Made by a program: the position numbers and the translations under genes
DNA from: Bradyrhizobium sp. CCBAU 53351
Lineage (GTDB): Bacteria > Pseudomonadota > Alphaproteobacteria > Rhizobiales > Xanthobacteraceae
Reading direction: 5' to 3'
Assembly (NCBI RefSeq): GCF_015291745.1
Contig: NZ_CP030059.1
Location: forward strand, 2,879,501-2,943,500
DNA: 64,000 nucleotides
In this document: positions 37,233 to 45,460 of the stretch, piece by piece
How the letters are laid out: each line of letters opens with the position of its first letter
How positions within the stretch are numbered: position 1 is the first letter of the stretch
The notes under the pieces: generated by a model
Told to the model about the DNA's origin: nothing
What the model saw: only the letters and a program-made list of their open reading frames with translations
Databases searched by the model: none

Positions 37233-38357
37233 ATGACGAATGCCAGCCGCCCGGGGGGTCGCCTTGGTCTCGCGTTCGCCGCCGCGCTGACGTTGCTCTC
37301 TGCGCCCGTTCGCGCCGAGGAGCGGGTCGTCAACTTCTACAACTGGTCCAACTACATGGCCCCGGATGTCCTGGAGGCCTTCACCAAGGAGACCGGCATC
37401 AAGGTGGTCTACGACACCTTCGATGCCAATGAGACGCTGGAGACGCGCCTGATGGCCGGCAAGTCCGGCTACGACGTCGTGGTGCCCACCGCCTATTTCC
37501 TGCAGCGCCAGATCAAGGCCAACATCTTCCAGAAGCTCGACAAGGCCAAGCTGCCGAACCTTGCCAACGCCTGGCCCATGGTGACCAAGAACCTTGCGAC
37601 CTACGACCCCGGCAACATCTACGCCGCCAACTACATGTGGGGCACCACGGGCATCGGCTACAACGTCGCCAAGGTGAAGCAGATCCTTGGGGCCGATGCC
37701 AAGATCGACAGCTGGGACATCGTCTTCAAGCCGGAGAACCTCGCCAAGTTCAAGGATTGCGGCGTCCACATGCTCGACTCCGCCGATGACATCTTCCCGG
37801 CGGCGCTGAACTATCTCGGGCTCGATCCGAACTCGACCAAACAGGCGGACCTCGAGAAGGCTGCCGATGTCGTCGCCAAGGTCCGCCCGTCGGTGCGCAA
37901 GTTTCACTCGTCCGAATACCTAAGCGCGCTTGCCACCGGCGAGATCTGCTTCGTGGTCGGCTGGTCCGGCGACATCATGCAGGCCCGCGCGCGTGCGGCC
38001 GAGGCCAAGAAACACGACAGCAGCGGGATCGAGATCGGCTATGCCATTCCGAAGGAGGGGGCGCAGATGTTCTTCGACAATCTCGCGATCCCCGCGGACG
38101 CCAAGAACGTCAGCGAAGCCTATGAGCTGATCAACTATCTCTACCGCCCGGATGTTGCCGCCAAGAACTCGGACTTTTTGTCATATGCCAACGGCAACCT
38201 CGCCAGCCAGAAGCTGGTCGATCCGAAGATCCTGAACGACAAGAATATCTATCCGGACGAGGCGACGCTTTCAAAACTGTTCGTCATCACCGCGCGCGAG
38301 CCGGCAACCCAGCGCATCATCAACCGGCTCTGGACCAAGGTGAAGACGGGGCGGTAG
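37233..38357 (+). CDS. potF: PotF-like polyamine ABC transporter binding protein
   Basis: A 374-residue periplasmic solute-binding protein. A signal peptide ends Ala-Pro-Val-Arg-Ala near residue 28, and VNFYNWSNYMAPDVLEAF begins the PotF/PotD mature fold. It should bind putrescine or spermidine for an inner-membrane ABC transporter. It lies seven bases after the aminotransferase gene with a GAGGTAAGATAGCG ribosome site. No cognate permease or ATPase gene is nearby, so it may work with a transporter encoded elsewhere or serve as an orphan receptor. Confidence 0.85.
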   Translation: MTNASRPGGRLGLAFAAALTLLSAPVRAEERVVNFYNWSNYMAPDVLEAFTKETGIKVVYDTFDANETLETRLMAGKSGYDVVVPTAYFLQRQIKANIFQKLDKAKLPNLANAWPMVTKNLATYDPGNIYAANYMWGTTGIGYNVAKVKQILGADAKIDSWDIVFKPENLAKFKDCGVHMLDSADDIFPAALNYLGLDPNSTKQADLEKAADVVAKVRPSVRKFHSSEYLSALATGEICFVVGWSGDIMQARARAAEAKKHDSSGIEIGYAIPKEGAQMFFDNLAIPADAKNVSEAYELINYLYRPDVAAKNSDFLSYANGNLASQKLVDPKILNDKNIYPDEATLSKLFVITAREPATQRIINRLWTKVKTGR

Positions 38358-38360
38358 AGG

Positions 38361-38390
38361 GCTGCCACGGGCTCCTGCCGTGACGGCAGC
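38361..38390. terminator. Hairpin at the potF/lpxXL convergence
   Basis: Between the convergent potF and lpxXL stops lies GCTGCCACGG, a seven-base loop, then CCGTG-ACG-GCAGC: two five-base stems (GCTGC/GCAGC and CACGG/CCGTG) with a three-base bulge. It overlaps the last base of the lpxXL stop. No T-run is present on either strand, so terminator function is likely but unproven. Confidence 0.4.
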
Positions 38391-39322
38391 TACCGCCACC
38401 TTCTGTGCAGCCACAACCACTGCTCGGGATGCTCGCGCACCCAGCCCTCGACCACGTTGGTGACGGCCTGCGTCGTGCCCTGGATGTCGATCTTGCCTTC
38501 GGCATCGCGCACGGGCTGCACCTCTTCGGTCAGCTCCGCGGCGAAGCGGCCGCCGGGCTTGCGGATGATGCGCACGCCGTGGATCGGGCATTCGACCTGG
38601 CGCAGCAGGCGCGCCAGCATCGGATTGGCTCGGGTCTTGCGGCCGAAGAAGGTGACCTCGACGCCGCCGGTCAGATACTGGTCGATCAGCATCGCGACGT
38701 GCTTGCCGTCCCTCAGCGCCTGCGCGAGCCGCAATGGCGCGTCGCGGCCCGCGGGGATCAGGGTGCCCATGTTGACCTGGCGCATCTCCTGGATGATGCG
38801 GTCGGCGGACGCGATGTTGGGGCGGCGGTAGAGGATTGCAGTATCCAGCCCATGCGCGACCGCGGCGAGCGCCGGCAGTTCCCAATTGGCGAGGTGCGCG
38901 GCGAAGATCAGCGCCGGCTTGCCGTCGTCGCGGATGCGGTCGAACCGTTCGATGCTGGGCTGGGGCAGCTCGATCCGGCTGTTTTCCGGATGGGCGCGGT
39001 CGTAATCCCAGACGTGGTCCATGTGAGCGAATTCGGCGCCGACGCGGCCGAGATTGTCCCACACGCCCATCAGGATCTGTTCGATCTCCTCCGGCGATTT
39101 CTCGGGAAAGGCGGCAGTGAGGTTGGCACGGCCGATGCGGTGCTCGCGCAGGCGCGGGCCGATCGTTTTCACGACGCGTGCGAAAAAGTCCGAAGTCTTG
39201 ACCGGATCGAAATAGCGCGTGGTGCGCAGCATGCCGACCGTGGCAGCTCCGATCAGGCTGCCGCTGAGCGATTTGGCTGCATTCCGCGCGCGAATCTTCG
39301 TGCTGATAGGAATCAGCGCCAT
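38390..39322 (-). CDS. lpxXL: Lipid A very-long-chain acyltransferase LpxXL
   Basis: A 310-residue LpxL/HtrB-family acyltransferase. The catalytic HxxxxE motif is HLANWE in FAAHLANWELPALAA. It transfers an acyl chain from ACP to lipid A on the inner-membrane face. Its position as the last gene of acpXL-fabZ-fabF2-fabF1-lpxXL identifies it as the rhizobial LpxXL, which uses the very-long-chain hydroxyacyl-AcpXL made by the upstream genes. The start MALIPISTKIRARN is followed by a helical segment and a short hydrophobic stretch. Confidence 0.9.
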   Translation of the reverse strand: MALIPISTKIRARNAAKSLSGSLIGAATVGMLRTTRYFDPVKTSDFFARVVKTIGPRLREHRIGRANLTAAFPEKSPEEIEQILMGVWDNLGRVGAEFAHMDHVWDYDRAHPENSRIELPQPSIERFDRIRDDGKPALIFAAHLANWELPALAAVAHGLDTAILYRRPNIASADRIIQEMRQVNMGTLIPAGRDAPLRLAQALRDGKHVAMLIDQYLTGGVEVTFFGRKTRANPMLARLLRQVECPIHGVRIIRKPGGRFAAELTEEVQPVRDAEGKIDIQGTTQAVTNVVEGWVREHPEQWLWLHRRWR

Positions 39323-39333
39323 GCTGCGTCCGG

Positions 39334-40611
39334 TCAGGCCGGTTCGCGGGTCAGGATCAGCGAGGCGTTCTGGCCGCCGAAGCCGAACGAGTTCGACATC
39401 ACGGCGGTGACGCGGGCGTCGCGGGCCTTGTTGCCGACCACGTTGAACAGGATCGTGGGATCCGGGGTCTCGTAATTGATCGTCGGCGGGATGCGCTGAT
39501 GCTCGAGCGTGAGCAGCGAGAAGATCGCCTCGACCGCGCCGGCCGCCGAGATGGTGTGGCCGACCATCGACTTGTTGGAGGTGACCGGAATCTTCTGCGC
39601 GAGCTCGCCGAATACGGCCGACGTCGTGTTGAACTCCATCTTGTCGTTCTCGGGCGTCGCGGTGCCGTGCGCGTTGATGTGGTCGATCTGGTCCGGCGTC
39701 ATGCCGGCATCGGCCAGCGTCTTGTTCATGCAGCCGATGATCGGCTTGCCGTCGGGCGAGGAGCGGGTGCGATGGAAGGAATCGGTGAGCTCGCCGCAGC
39801 CGGCGATCACGCCGAGGATCTTTGCGCCGCGCGCGGTGGCCGCTTCATAGCTTTCCAGCACGAGCGCGCCGGCGCCTTCGGCCATGACGAAGCCGTCGCG
39901 GTTCTTGGAGAAGGGGCGGGAGGCCGCCTGCGGCGGATCGTTCTGGGTCGACAGCGCCGAGAGCAGCGAGAAGCGCACCAGCGCCTCCGGATTCACGGTG
40001 CCGTCGGTCGCGACGCACAGAGCCGCATCGGTCTCGCCGCGGCGGATCGCCTCGACGCCGAGCTGGATCGAGGTGGCTCCGGACGCGCAGGCCGTCGACA
40101 GCGAGATCGGCGAGCCCTTGGTGCCGAAGGTCTCGGCGAGGTGGGCGGCGACCGAGCCGAACATGAAACGGTGATGATATGCGCTGTACTTGCCGCCGCC
40201 GGAGATGCGCAAGAGATCGTCATAGGTGAAGTCGGGCGCACCGACCGCGCGGCCGAGCTCGCGGCGCTGCGGCCATTCCACCTCGACCGGTGCGACCGCC
40301 AGGAACAGGGGACCCGGGAAATCGGCCTTGGCGCCGATGCCGGCCTGCTCGAGCGCTTCCTCCGTCACCAATTCAGCCATCCGCTCGGACAGGCCGGTGG
40401 AGGAGAACGGATCGACGCTGACGAAATCGACAGTGCCGGCCATCGTGGTCTTCAGGCCGTCGACCGGGAAGCGGGTGATGGTGCGGATGCCGGATTCGCC
40501 GGCGACGAGCTTGGCCCAATTGTCGGCCTTGCCGGCACCGAGCGAGGTCATGATGCCCATGCCGGTGACGACGACGACGGGACGCCCGAGTTTGTCGCGT
40601 GGTGCAGTCAT
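39334..40611 (-). CDS. fabF1XL: Beta-ketoacyl-ACP synthase (FabF1XL)
   Basis: A 425-residue ketosynthase that elongates acyl-AcpXL chains. The catalytic triad is intact: Cys175 in STACASG, His315 in NAHGTATPEND and His352 in NKSMVGHTISAAGA, with Lys347. It is the active KS of the very-long-chain fatty acid cluster. It lies 12 bases upstream of lpxXL with no gene between them; in other rhizobia an alcohol dehydrogenase gene usually sits in this gap. Confidence 0.92.
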   Translation of the reverse strand: MTAPRDKLGRPVVVVTGMGIMTSLGAGKADNWAKLVAGESGIRTITRFPVDGLKTTMAGTVDFVSVDPFSSTGLSERMAELVTEEALEQAGIGAKADFPGPLFLAVAPVEVEWPQRRELGRAVGAPDFTYDDLLRISGGGKYSAYHHRFMFGSVAAHLAETFGTKGSPISLSTACASGATSIQLGVEAIRRGETDAALCVATDGTVNPEALVRFSLLSALSTQNDPPQAASRPFSKNRDGFVMAEGAGALVLESYEAATARGAKILGVIAGCGELTDSFHRTRSSPDGKPIIGCMNKTLADAGMTPDQIDHINAHGTATPENDKMEFNTTSAVFGELAQKIPVTSNKSMVGHTISAAGAVEAIFSLLTLEHQRIPPTINYETPDPTILFNVVGNKARDARVTAVMSNSFGFGGQNASLILTREPA

Positions 40612-40629
40612 GTCGATCCCCCGGGTGAG

Positions 40630-41835
40630 CTAGCCAACTGCCTCGACCAGCGCCATGCCTTCGCCGCGCCAGTGTCCGGCTCCCACCACCACAATCTGGG
40701 TGGGCGCTCCCTGCATTTCAATCTCGGTGCCCGTGGAATCGTTCGGCGGGAACAGCGCACCACGCGAGATCGACAGCGCAGCGAGCGCGATGCCGAGCGG
40801 GAATTGCGTCTCCATGGTGTGGCCGAACATGGTACCGGTCGAACGCACCGGGAAGTCGGCGTGAGCCTTCAGGAAGCCGCGCTCTTCGCTCGTCGCCGGC
40901 TCCGCGCCGGTCGCGCCTGATATGATCGCGCCCTTGCCTTCGCGCCTGGGCAGCTTGGCCCACAACTGCTCCAGCGTCGCGGCCATGTCGCCGGGCTGCT
41001 TGCGCCGGGCGAGATCGGCAACGACGCTCGACAGCCTTGCGAACGGCTTGGCGCCGCGCGCCTCTGCATGCGCTTTCGATTCCAGCACCAGGAACGCGCC
41101 GGCCGAGCCGAGCGCGAAGCCGGGATGGTCCTTGCGCGCCCACACCGGCGCAAACTTGTCCTTCAGGTTGAAGTCGCCGAATTCGTAGAGGACCATGAGG
41201 TCCTTGCGCTCGCCGTTGTGCGAGCCGCCGACGAGGGCAATGTCGCTCTCGCCCGAGGCGATGCGCGCGAGCGCAATGCGGGCGGCATCGGCGCCCGCAA
41301 CCTCTTCGCCCATGAAGGTGCGCGAGGTGCCGCCGAGGCCGTGCACGATGGCGATGTTGCCGGCGAGCAGGTTGGAAAGCTGCGCCAGGAACAAGGTAGG
41401 GCGCAAATCGCTCATCAGCCGTTCGTTGAGGAAGCCGGGCGCGTTCGCGCCCTTGGCCTCGGCCGTCAGGACGCCGGTGTCGACATTGAGGTCGCGCTCG
41501 CCGCCGCCCGCGGCCACCACCATGTCGATCTTCGACAGGATATCCTTGTTGCCCTTGATCCCGGCGGAATCGAGCGCAAGGCCGGCGGCATAGGTGCCGA
41601 TGCGCTGCCAGGCTTCCATCTGGCGCTGGTCGCCCTTCTTGGGGATCTGGCTGTCGAAGGTCACGGGCATCAAGGGATGCACGATGTAGGGCGCAAAGCC
41701 CTTCTCGTCGACGTTGATGCGCTTCTCGGAAAGCGCAGCCCAGTTGGCGTCGAGGCCCTCGCCGAGCGAGGTTGCGAGTCCAATGCCGGTGATCCAGACT
41801 TCCGTCTGGCCGGGCTTCGAAGCAGTGTCAGTCAT
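40630..41835 (-). CDS. fabF2XL: Ketosynthase-fold protein lacking the catalytic Cys (FabF2XL)
   Basis: A 401-residue thiolase-fold protein paralogous to FabF1. Aligned on GE(S/T)D-AL, the nucleophile Cys175 of FabF1 corresponds to Glu178 here (TFMGEEVAGADAAR). The first catalytic His of NAHGTATPEND is replaced in ISGATGAEPATSEE, while His339 in TMFGHTMETQ is kept. This pattern resembles the chain-length factor of type II polyketide systems. It probably forms a heterodimer with FabF1. The gene overlaps the fabZ stop by four bases and lies 18 bases before fabF1. Confidence 0.88.
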   Translation of the reverse strand: MTDTASKPGQTEVWITGIGLATSLGEGLDANWAALSEKRINVDEKGFAPYIVHPLMPVTFDSQIPKKGDQRQMEAWQRIGTYAAGLALDSAGIKGNKDILSKIDMVVAAGGGERDLNVDTGVLTAEAKGANAPGFLNERLMSDLRPTLFLAQLSNLLAGNIAIVHGLGGTSRTFMGEEVAGADAARIALARIASGESDIALVGGSHNGERKDLMVLYEFGDFNLKDKFAPVWARKDHPGFALGSAGAFLVLESKAHAEARGAKPFARLSSVVADLARRKQPGDMAATLEQLWAKLPRREGKGAIISGATGAEPATSEERGFLKAHADFPVRSTGTMFGHTMETQFPLGIALAALSISRGALFPPNDSTGTEIEMQGAPTQIVVVGAGHWRGEGMALVEAVG

Positions 41836-42302
41836 GGCGATACGGCCTGTTGCGGAAAGCCGACACGCTCGGCGACTTTCGCCATGTATCCGCGCATATC
41901 CGCATTGGGGAAGGGGATCAGCGTGAAGGTCAGCGCCGAATTCGCGCGCAGCTTGCCGCCGACCTTGATCTTGGCCTCGGTCATGGCATAGCCGGAGCCT
42001 TCATAGGTGAGGCTCGCCTCGATGCTCATGAGATCGCCGGGGAAGACCGAGCCGCGGACCTTGGCCTCCTTCACGGCGGCAAGGATCGGCATGCGCTCGA
42101 ACTTGAACACGCCGAGCTGAAGCCAGCCCGAAGCCTGCGCCATCGATTCGATCAGGAGCACGCCGGGCATCAAGGGGTAACCCGGGAAGTGCCCCTCGAA
42201 GATGGTGCTCTCCTTCGGGACCTGGGCTTCGACGACGATCGTCTTCTCGTCGACCTTGAGGTCGACGATGCGATCGATCATGTGGAAGTATTCGAGTTGC
42301 AT
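41832..42302 (-). CDS. fabZXL: 3-hydroxyacyl-AcpXL dehydratase (FabZXL)
   Basis: A 156-residue hot-dog dehydratase. The catalytic His38 lies in FEGHFPGYPLMPGV and Glu52 in LLIESMAQASG. It removes water from 3-hydroxyacyl intermediates of the very-long-chain fatty acid made on AcpXL. The ATG at 42302 begins MQLEYFHMIDRI, the family start; the upstream extension to 42338 would overlap acpXL. It follows acpXL by ten bases and overlaps the next gene by four. Confidence 0.92.
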   Translation of the reverse strand: MQLEYFHMIDRIVDLKVDEKTIVVEAQVPKESTIFEGHFPGYPLMPGVLLIESMAQASGWLQLGVFKFERMPILAAVKEAKVRGSVFPGDLMSIEASLTYEGSGYAMTEAKIKVGGKLRANSALTFTLIPFPNADMRGYMAKVAERVGFPQQAVSP

Positions 42303-42312
42303 GGCCGCGCGC

Positions 42313-42600
42313 TTACGCGCTCGCGCCCTTGGCCGCAACCAGTTCGTCGATGCGGGCGCACAGGTTCTTCAGCACGAAATACTGCTCGGTGGTCGCCTTG
42401 CCGTCGTTGACCTCCTGGGTCCACTTTTCCAGCGGCAGCTTGATGCCGAACTGCTTGTCGATCGCGAACGCGATGTCGAGGAAATCGAGGCTGTCGATGC
42501 CGAGATCGTCGATGGCATGGCTATCCGGCGTGATCGTGTCGCGCGGGATGTCGCAGGTTTCAGCGATGATCGTGGCGACCTGATCGAATGTGGAAGACAT
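42313..42600 (-). CDS. acpXL: Very-long-chain fatty acid acyl carrier protein AcpXL
   Basis: A 95-residue acyl carrier protein. The phosphopantetheine Ser37 lies in [15 protein letters not shown], and the N-terminus [14 protein letters not shown] and [17 protein letters not shown] match the rhizobial AcpXL rather than the housekeeping AcpP. It carries the growing C26-C32 chain used for lipid A. I start at the ATG at 42600; a GTG one codon upstream is also in frame. First gene of the five-gene operon, with its promoter in the ~220 bases upstream. Confidence 0.95.
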   Translation of the reverse strand: MSSTFDQVATIIAETCDIPRDTITPDSHAIDDLGIDSLDFLDIAFAIDKQFGIKLPLEKWTQEVNDGKATTEQYFVLKNLCARIDELVAAKGASA

Positions 42601-42822
42601 CACTAAGCCTTTGATATATTGCGGATATTTGTCAGATTGTCCAGAGTGGCACGGTGGGTGGGCATCGCGCCCCTGATGACGCCCTCAAACCCCCCTCTGG
42701 CCGGGTCGAAAGCCCGTATATCGGAGCGCCGCCCTGAGTTCAATGGAGCCGGGCAGGCGAGGAGACGGGGGTTGGGGATGCCCGCCGGAGCCCCTTCGGC
42801 CGGGCCGGCCGGCGGATCGGGC

Positions 42823-43164
42823 CTAGATATGCGGTGTCGTGATCTTGACGCAGTCGCGACGGCCCATCAGCACGCAATCCTGGGTCCGGCGCAGGTCCGC
42901 AATGCTGACCGCGAGCCAGATTCCGATGGCGGTCAGCGCGATGGTGAAGGCCAGCGCCGCGATATTGGCGAGCATGCGATGACGGAAATCGTCCGGCTCG
43001 GCGCGGGGCTGCTCGTAGCGTGACAGGTCGAGCGGTTCGGGCGCGACGCGCAACGGCTGTACGGTACCGCTACCGTGGCGGACCGACGGGGAAGGCGAGG
43101 TGCGCGGCCTGAACTGGAGCACCCGGTGCTCGTCGTCAGAGCTTATGGGCCGCTGGGTCGTCAT
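42823..43164 (-). CDS. Small membrane-anchored hypothetical protein (113 aa)
   Basis: A 113-residue protein with a polar, Pro/Ser/Arg-rich N-terminal half (residues 1-65), one transmembrane segment (residues about 70-92, ANIAALAFTIALTAIGIWLAV) and a short tail with two cysteines (QDCVLMGRRDCVKI). Topology would place the N-terminal half inside and the cysteines in the periplasm. No family recognised. It lies upstream of acpXL on the same strand with a 220-base gap. The start is taken at 43164; the open frame extends to 43206. Confidence 0.6.
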   Translation of the reverse strand: MTTQRPISSDDEHRVLQFRPRTSPSPSVRHGSGTVQPLRVAPEPLDLSRYEQPRAEPDDFRHRMLANIAALAFTIALTAIGIWLAVSIADLRRTQDCVLMGRRDCVKITTPHI

Positions 43165-43490
43165 GGGGCGGGGATCACTCCGAAGCAGCGGTTTTTGATA
43201 GCACACGGGATGAACGCGTTGCAGAAAATCTTCTCAATGCCCGCGTGTAATCGAGCGCCCGCGCTATTTGTGAATGGATCGGCGCGGAGCGTTCGCGGTC
43301 ACGTCCCCCGCGCGACGCGAGGGTTGCGTTGCAACAACGGGCACAGCGACAGTCAGGGACTTCGTGCCTTCTTGTCCGTCTACAGCGGCTTGTGATCCCG
43401 TCGTCCTTCCGAGCACGTTTTGCCGCTGCAGGGCCCATGGCATAGTTGGGAACCTGAATGTCAGTTGCATCCATGCGAGGGGCTTCGACC
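43165..43490. other. Intergenic region
   Basis: About 326 bases between the divergent small membrane protein and the ParB-like gene. The in-frame ATG at 43458 could be an alternative start for the latter. I see no other gene and no clear operator. Confidence 0.35.
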
Positions 43491-44120
43491 ATGACCACGA
43501 CCAACGCGCGCGAGCCAAGAGTGCATCCGGTTCCGATCCTGTCGCTCCGGCCGACGCAGATGACGGTCGGCATGCGGGAGGTCAAGGAGAAGCGCAAGCG
43601 CTGGCGCGAGCATGACAAGAATAAACAGGCCGATCTGCTCGGCAAGCACATGATCCCCGTCGTCCACGGCCCCGACGCACGCTACTACGTGATCGACCAC
43701 CATCATCTCGGCCGCGCGCTGCACGACGAAGGCGTCAAGGAGGTGCTGGTGACCATCGTCGGCGACCTCCGCATGGTCGAGCGCGAGGCGTTCTGGGGCG
43801 TGATGGACAACAAGCGCTGGGTCTATCCTTACGACGCCAAGGGGGAGCGGCAGCGCTTCCGCGACCTGCCGAAATCGATCGCCGATCTCAAGGACGATCC
43901 GTTCCGCAGCCTTGCCGGCGAATTGCGCCGCATGGGCGGCTTCGCCAAGGACACGACGCCGTTCTCAGAATTCCTGTGGGCCGACTTCCTGCGCCGAAAA
44001 GTCTCGCGCAAGGTGGTGGAGGGCGATTTCGACAAGGCCCTCGAGAAGGCGATGTCCGCAGCCAAGAGTAAGGATGCGATCTATCTGCCCGGCTGGTGCG
44101 GTCCGGAGGACGATGATTAG
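43491..44120 (+). CDS. ParB-like (ParBc_2) domain protein
   Basis: A 209-residue protein with a ParB-like nuclease/CTPase-fold region. The segment IPVVHGPDARYYVIDHHHLGRAL is the ParBc_2 signature, in which the usual GERR motif of partition proteins is absent. This suggests a stand-alone enzyme or regulator, not a chromosome-partition protein. A basic stretch (REVKEKRKRWREHDKNK) precedes it, and SKDAIYLPGWCGPEDD ends it. Function unknown. I chose the ATG at 43491, with 43458 an in-frame alternative. Confidence 0.75.
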   Translation: MTTTNAREPRVHPVPILSLRPTQMTVGMREVKEKRKRWREHDKNKQADLLGKHMIPVVHGPDARYYVIDHHHLGRALHDEGVKEVLVTIVGDLRMVEREAFWGVMDNKRWVYPYDAKGERQRFRDLPKSIADLKDDPFRSLAGELRRMGGFAKDTTPFSEFLWADFLRRKVSRKVVEGDFDKALEKAMSAAKSKDAIYLPGWCGPEDDD

Positions 44121-44144
44121 AGGCATCGGGAATTGGACGTTGTG

Positions 44145-44830
44145 ATGCTTCAGCAGGGCATTTTCATCCTCGCGATAATGGCGTCCATTCCGCCACTCAT
44201 TGCCATCCTCCGCCGGGATGGCCGGGCGCTGAGCTGGAGCCTGCCGGCCGTCGTTCTGGTGTGCTGGCTCGCCAGCTATTCATATCTGGTGCCGGTTGCG
44301 ATCCTCCTGATCATTGCGTCGTTTGGATTGGCGTGTGGTGGATTGGGCCAGCGTCTGCTGGCCGTCTCGGCAGGGGCGTCTCTTCGGATACGCACCATAG
44401 CGTTCTATTGCTGTTCTTCGCCATCACGGGATACGCGCTGAAGCTGTCGCTCACATACAATTGGTCACTGCCAAGAATCCTGGCGGAGCCGCTCGCCTCG
44501 CCTTTGAATGACCGAGATGGTCCGATGACCGCGGCCTTGAATGCGCAGTTCCCAGAGGGGACAGAAGAGGCGGTGTTGAGAGCATCCCTGCTGAAGGACG
44601 GCTTTTCGGACGTCGCGCAGCCGCGCCCGTTATGCAGGTTGCCCCAGATATCGCCGGGATCGATGCGCCGCTACGGGTCATGCCCCGTTGGTTCACGGGA
44701 GATGACGTACGAGTACCGCGGGCCAGTCAATTTCATCTGCGGGTCCACACGCATCTCGATGAAGTGGTCGGTCAGTCCGAACGGCAAGGTCGTGGGGCTG
44801 CAGGCGACTGGATTCACCCCGCGCCTCTAG
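44145..44830 (+). pseudogene. Probable frameshifted membrane protein gene
   Basis: The first frame (from the ATG at 44145) encodes three hydrophobic segments (GIFILAIMASIPPLIAIL, WSLPAVVLVCWLA, VPVAILLIIASFGLA) and stops at 44441. A second frame then carries on from about 44380 with another hydrophobic stretch (VLLLFFAITGYALKL) and a soluble part (AEPLASPLNDRDGP ... VVGLQATGFTPRL) up to 44830. Together they read like one protein of about 225 residues broken by a single frameshift between about 44345 and 44405. Two separate overlapping genes are possible but less likely. No known family recognised. Confidence 0.45.
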
Positions 44831-44858
44831 TGAGTGGACCATCATGCGCAATCGCCCG

Positions 44859-45014
44859 TCAGTCGCGCTGGAAGATCCTGGCGCCTGGGTAGGCGCGGCG
44901 GGCGTAGGTGATCACCAGGGCGCGGTCCTGGGTGTCCAGGAAGGGCGTTCGGATCTGGCACGACCCGACGATGAGGTGCCACAGGCCATTGAGCTTCTGG
45001 ATCACGATCTTCAT
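44859..45014 (-). CDS. Small DUF2188-like protein (51 aa)
   Basis: A 51-residue protein starting MKIVIQKLNGLWHLIVG with a GAGGA ribosome site at proper spacing. The pattern (aromatic Trp-His early, TQDRALVITYARRAYPGARIFQRD at the end) resembles the short DUF2188 family, in which a central Trp and a C-terminal Arg/Asp are kept. Function unknown. A longer open frame upstream to 45284 is present, but the small start is better supported. Confidence 0.5.
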   Translation of the reverse strand: MKIVIQKLNGLWHLIVGSCQIRTPFLDTQDRALVITYARRAYPGARIFQRD

Positions 45015-45282
45015 TTGGATAGTCCTCGATAACTCCCATTCCAGCGTATGCTGCTTGTCGCTGCAGTGCTTGGGATCGTGGCCGCGGGTGTGGAATTCCC
45101 GACAATGCTCGCGCTCCGCTGCAAAAACACGTCGACCATTATTAGGTAGTTGCGGCACGCGCCCAGATAAGCCGAATCTCATCACAGCCGCTTGAGCGAA
45201 ATCAATTTCCTCGCCCACGAAACCGTCCTGAAACATAGCCGCCCCATGCTTTGGAGGAGTCGAGCTCACACGGGAGGCGAAC

Positions 45283-45426
45283 ATGCGCCGTCTGGTTTTC
45301 GTAGTTGCCTTGCTCGCGGTTGCTTCGGCAGGAATCTCGGCATCCTTTGCCGCGGTTCATCACGCCAAGACATTGACGTTCGCCGAGCGCTTTGCTCCGG
45401 CGCTCGAGTTGATGGCGAAGCAATAG
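45283..45426 (+). CDS. 47-residue small exported or membrane protein
   Basis: A 47-residue peptide with a strong GGGAGGCGAAC ribosome site. It begins MRRLVFVVALLAVASAGISA, a signal-peptide-like or anchor segment, followed by SFAAVHHAKTLTFAERF and a polar end. Cleavage after Ala-Ser-Ala would leave a peptide of about 27 residues. No family recognised. It is divergent from the 51-residue gene and convergent with the next gene. Confidence 0.55.
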   Translation: MRRLVFVVALLAVASAGISASFAAVHHAKTLTFAERFAPALELMAKQ

Positions 45427-45460
45427 CGGCATCGCGACTTGCGCGGGCAAGCGTATGGCT

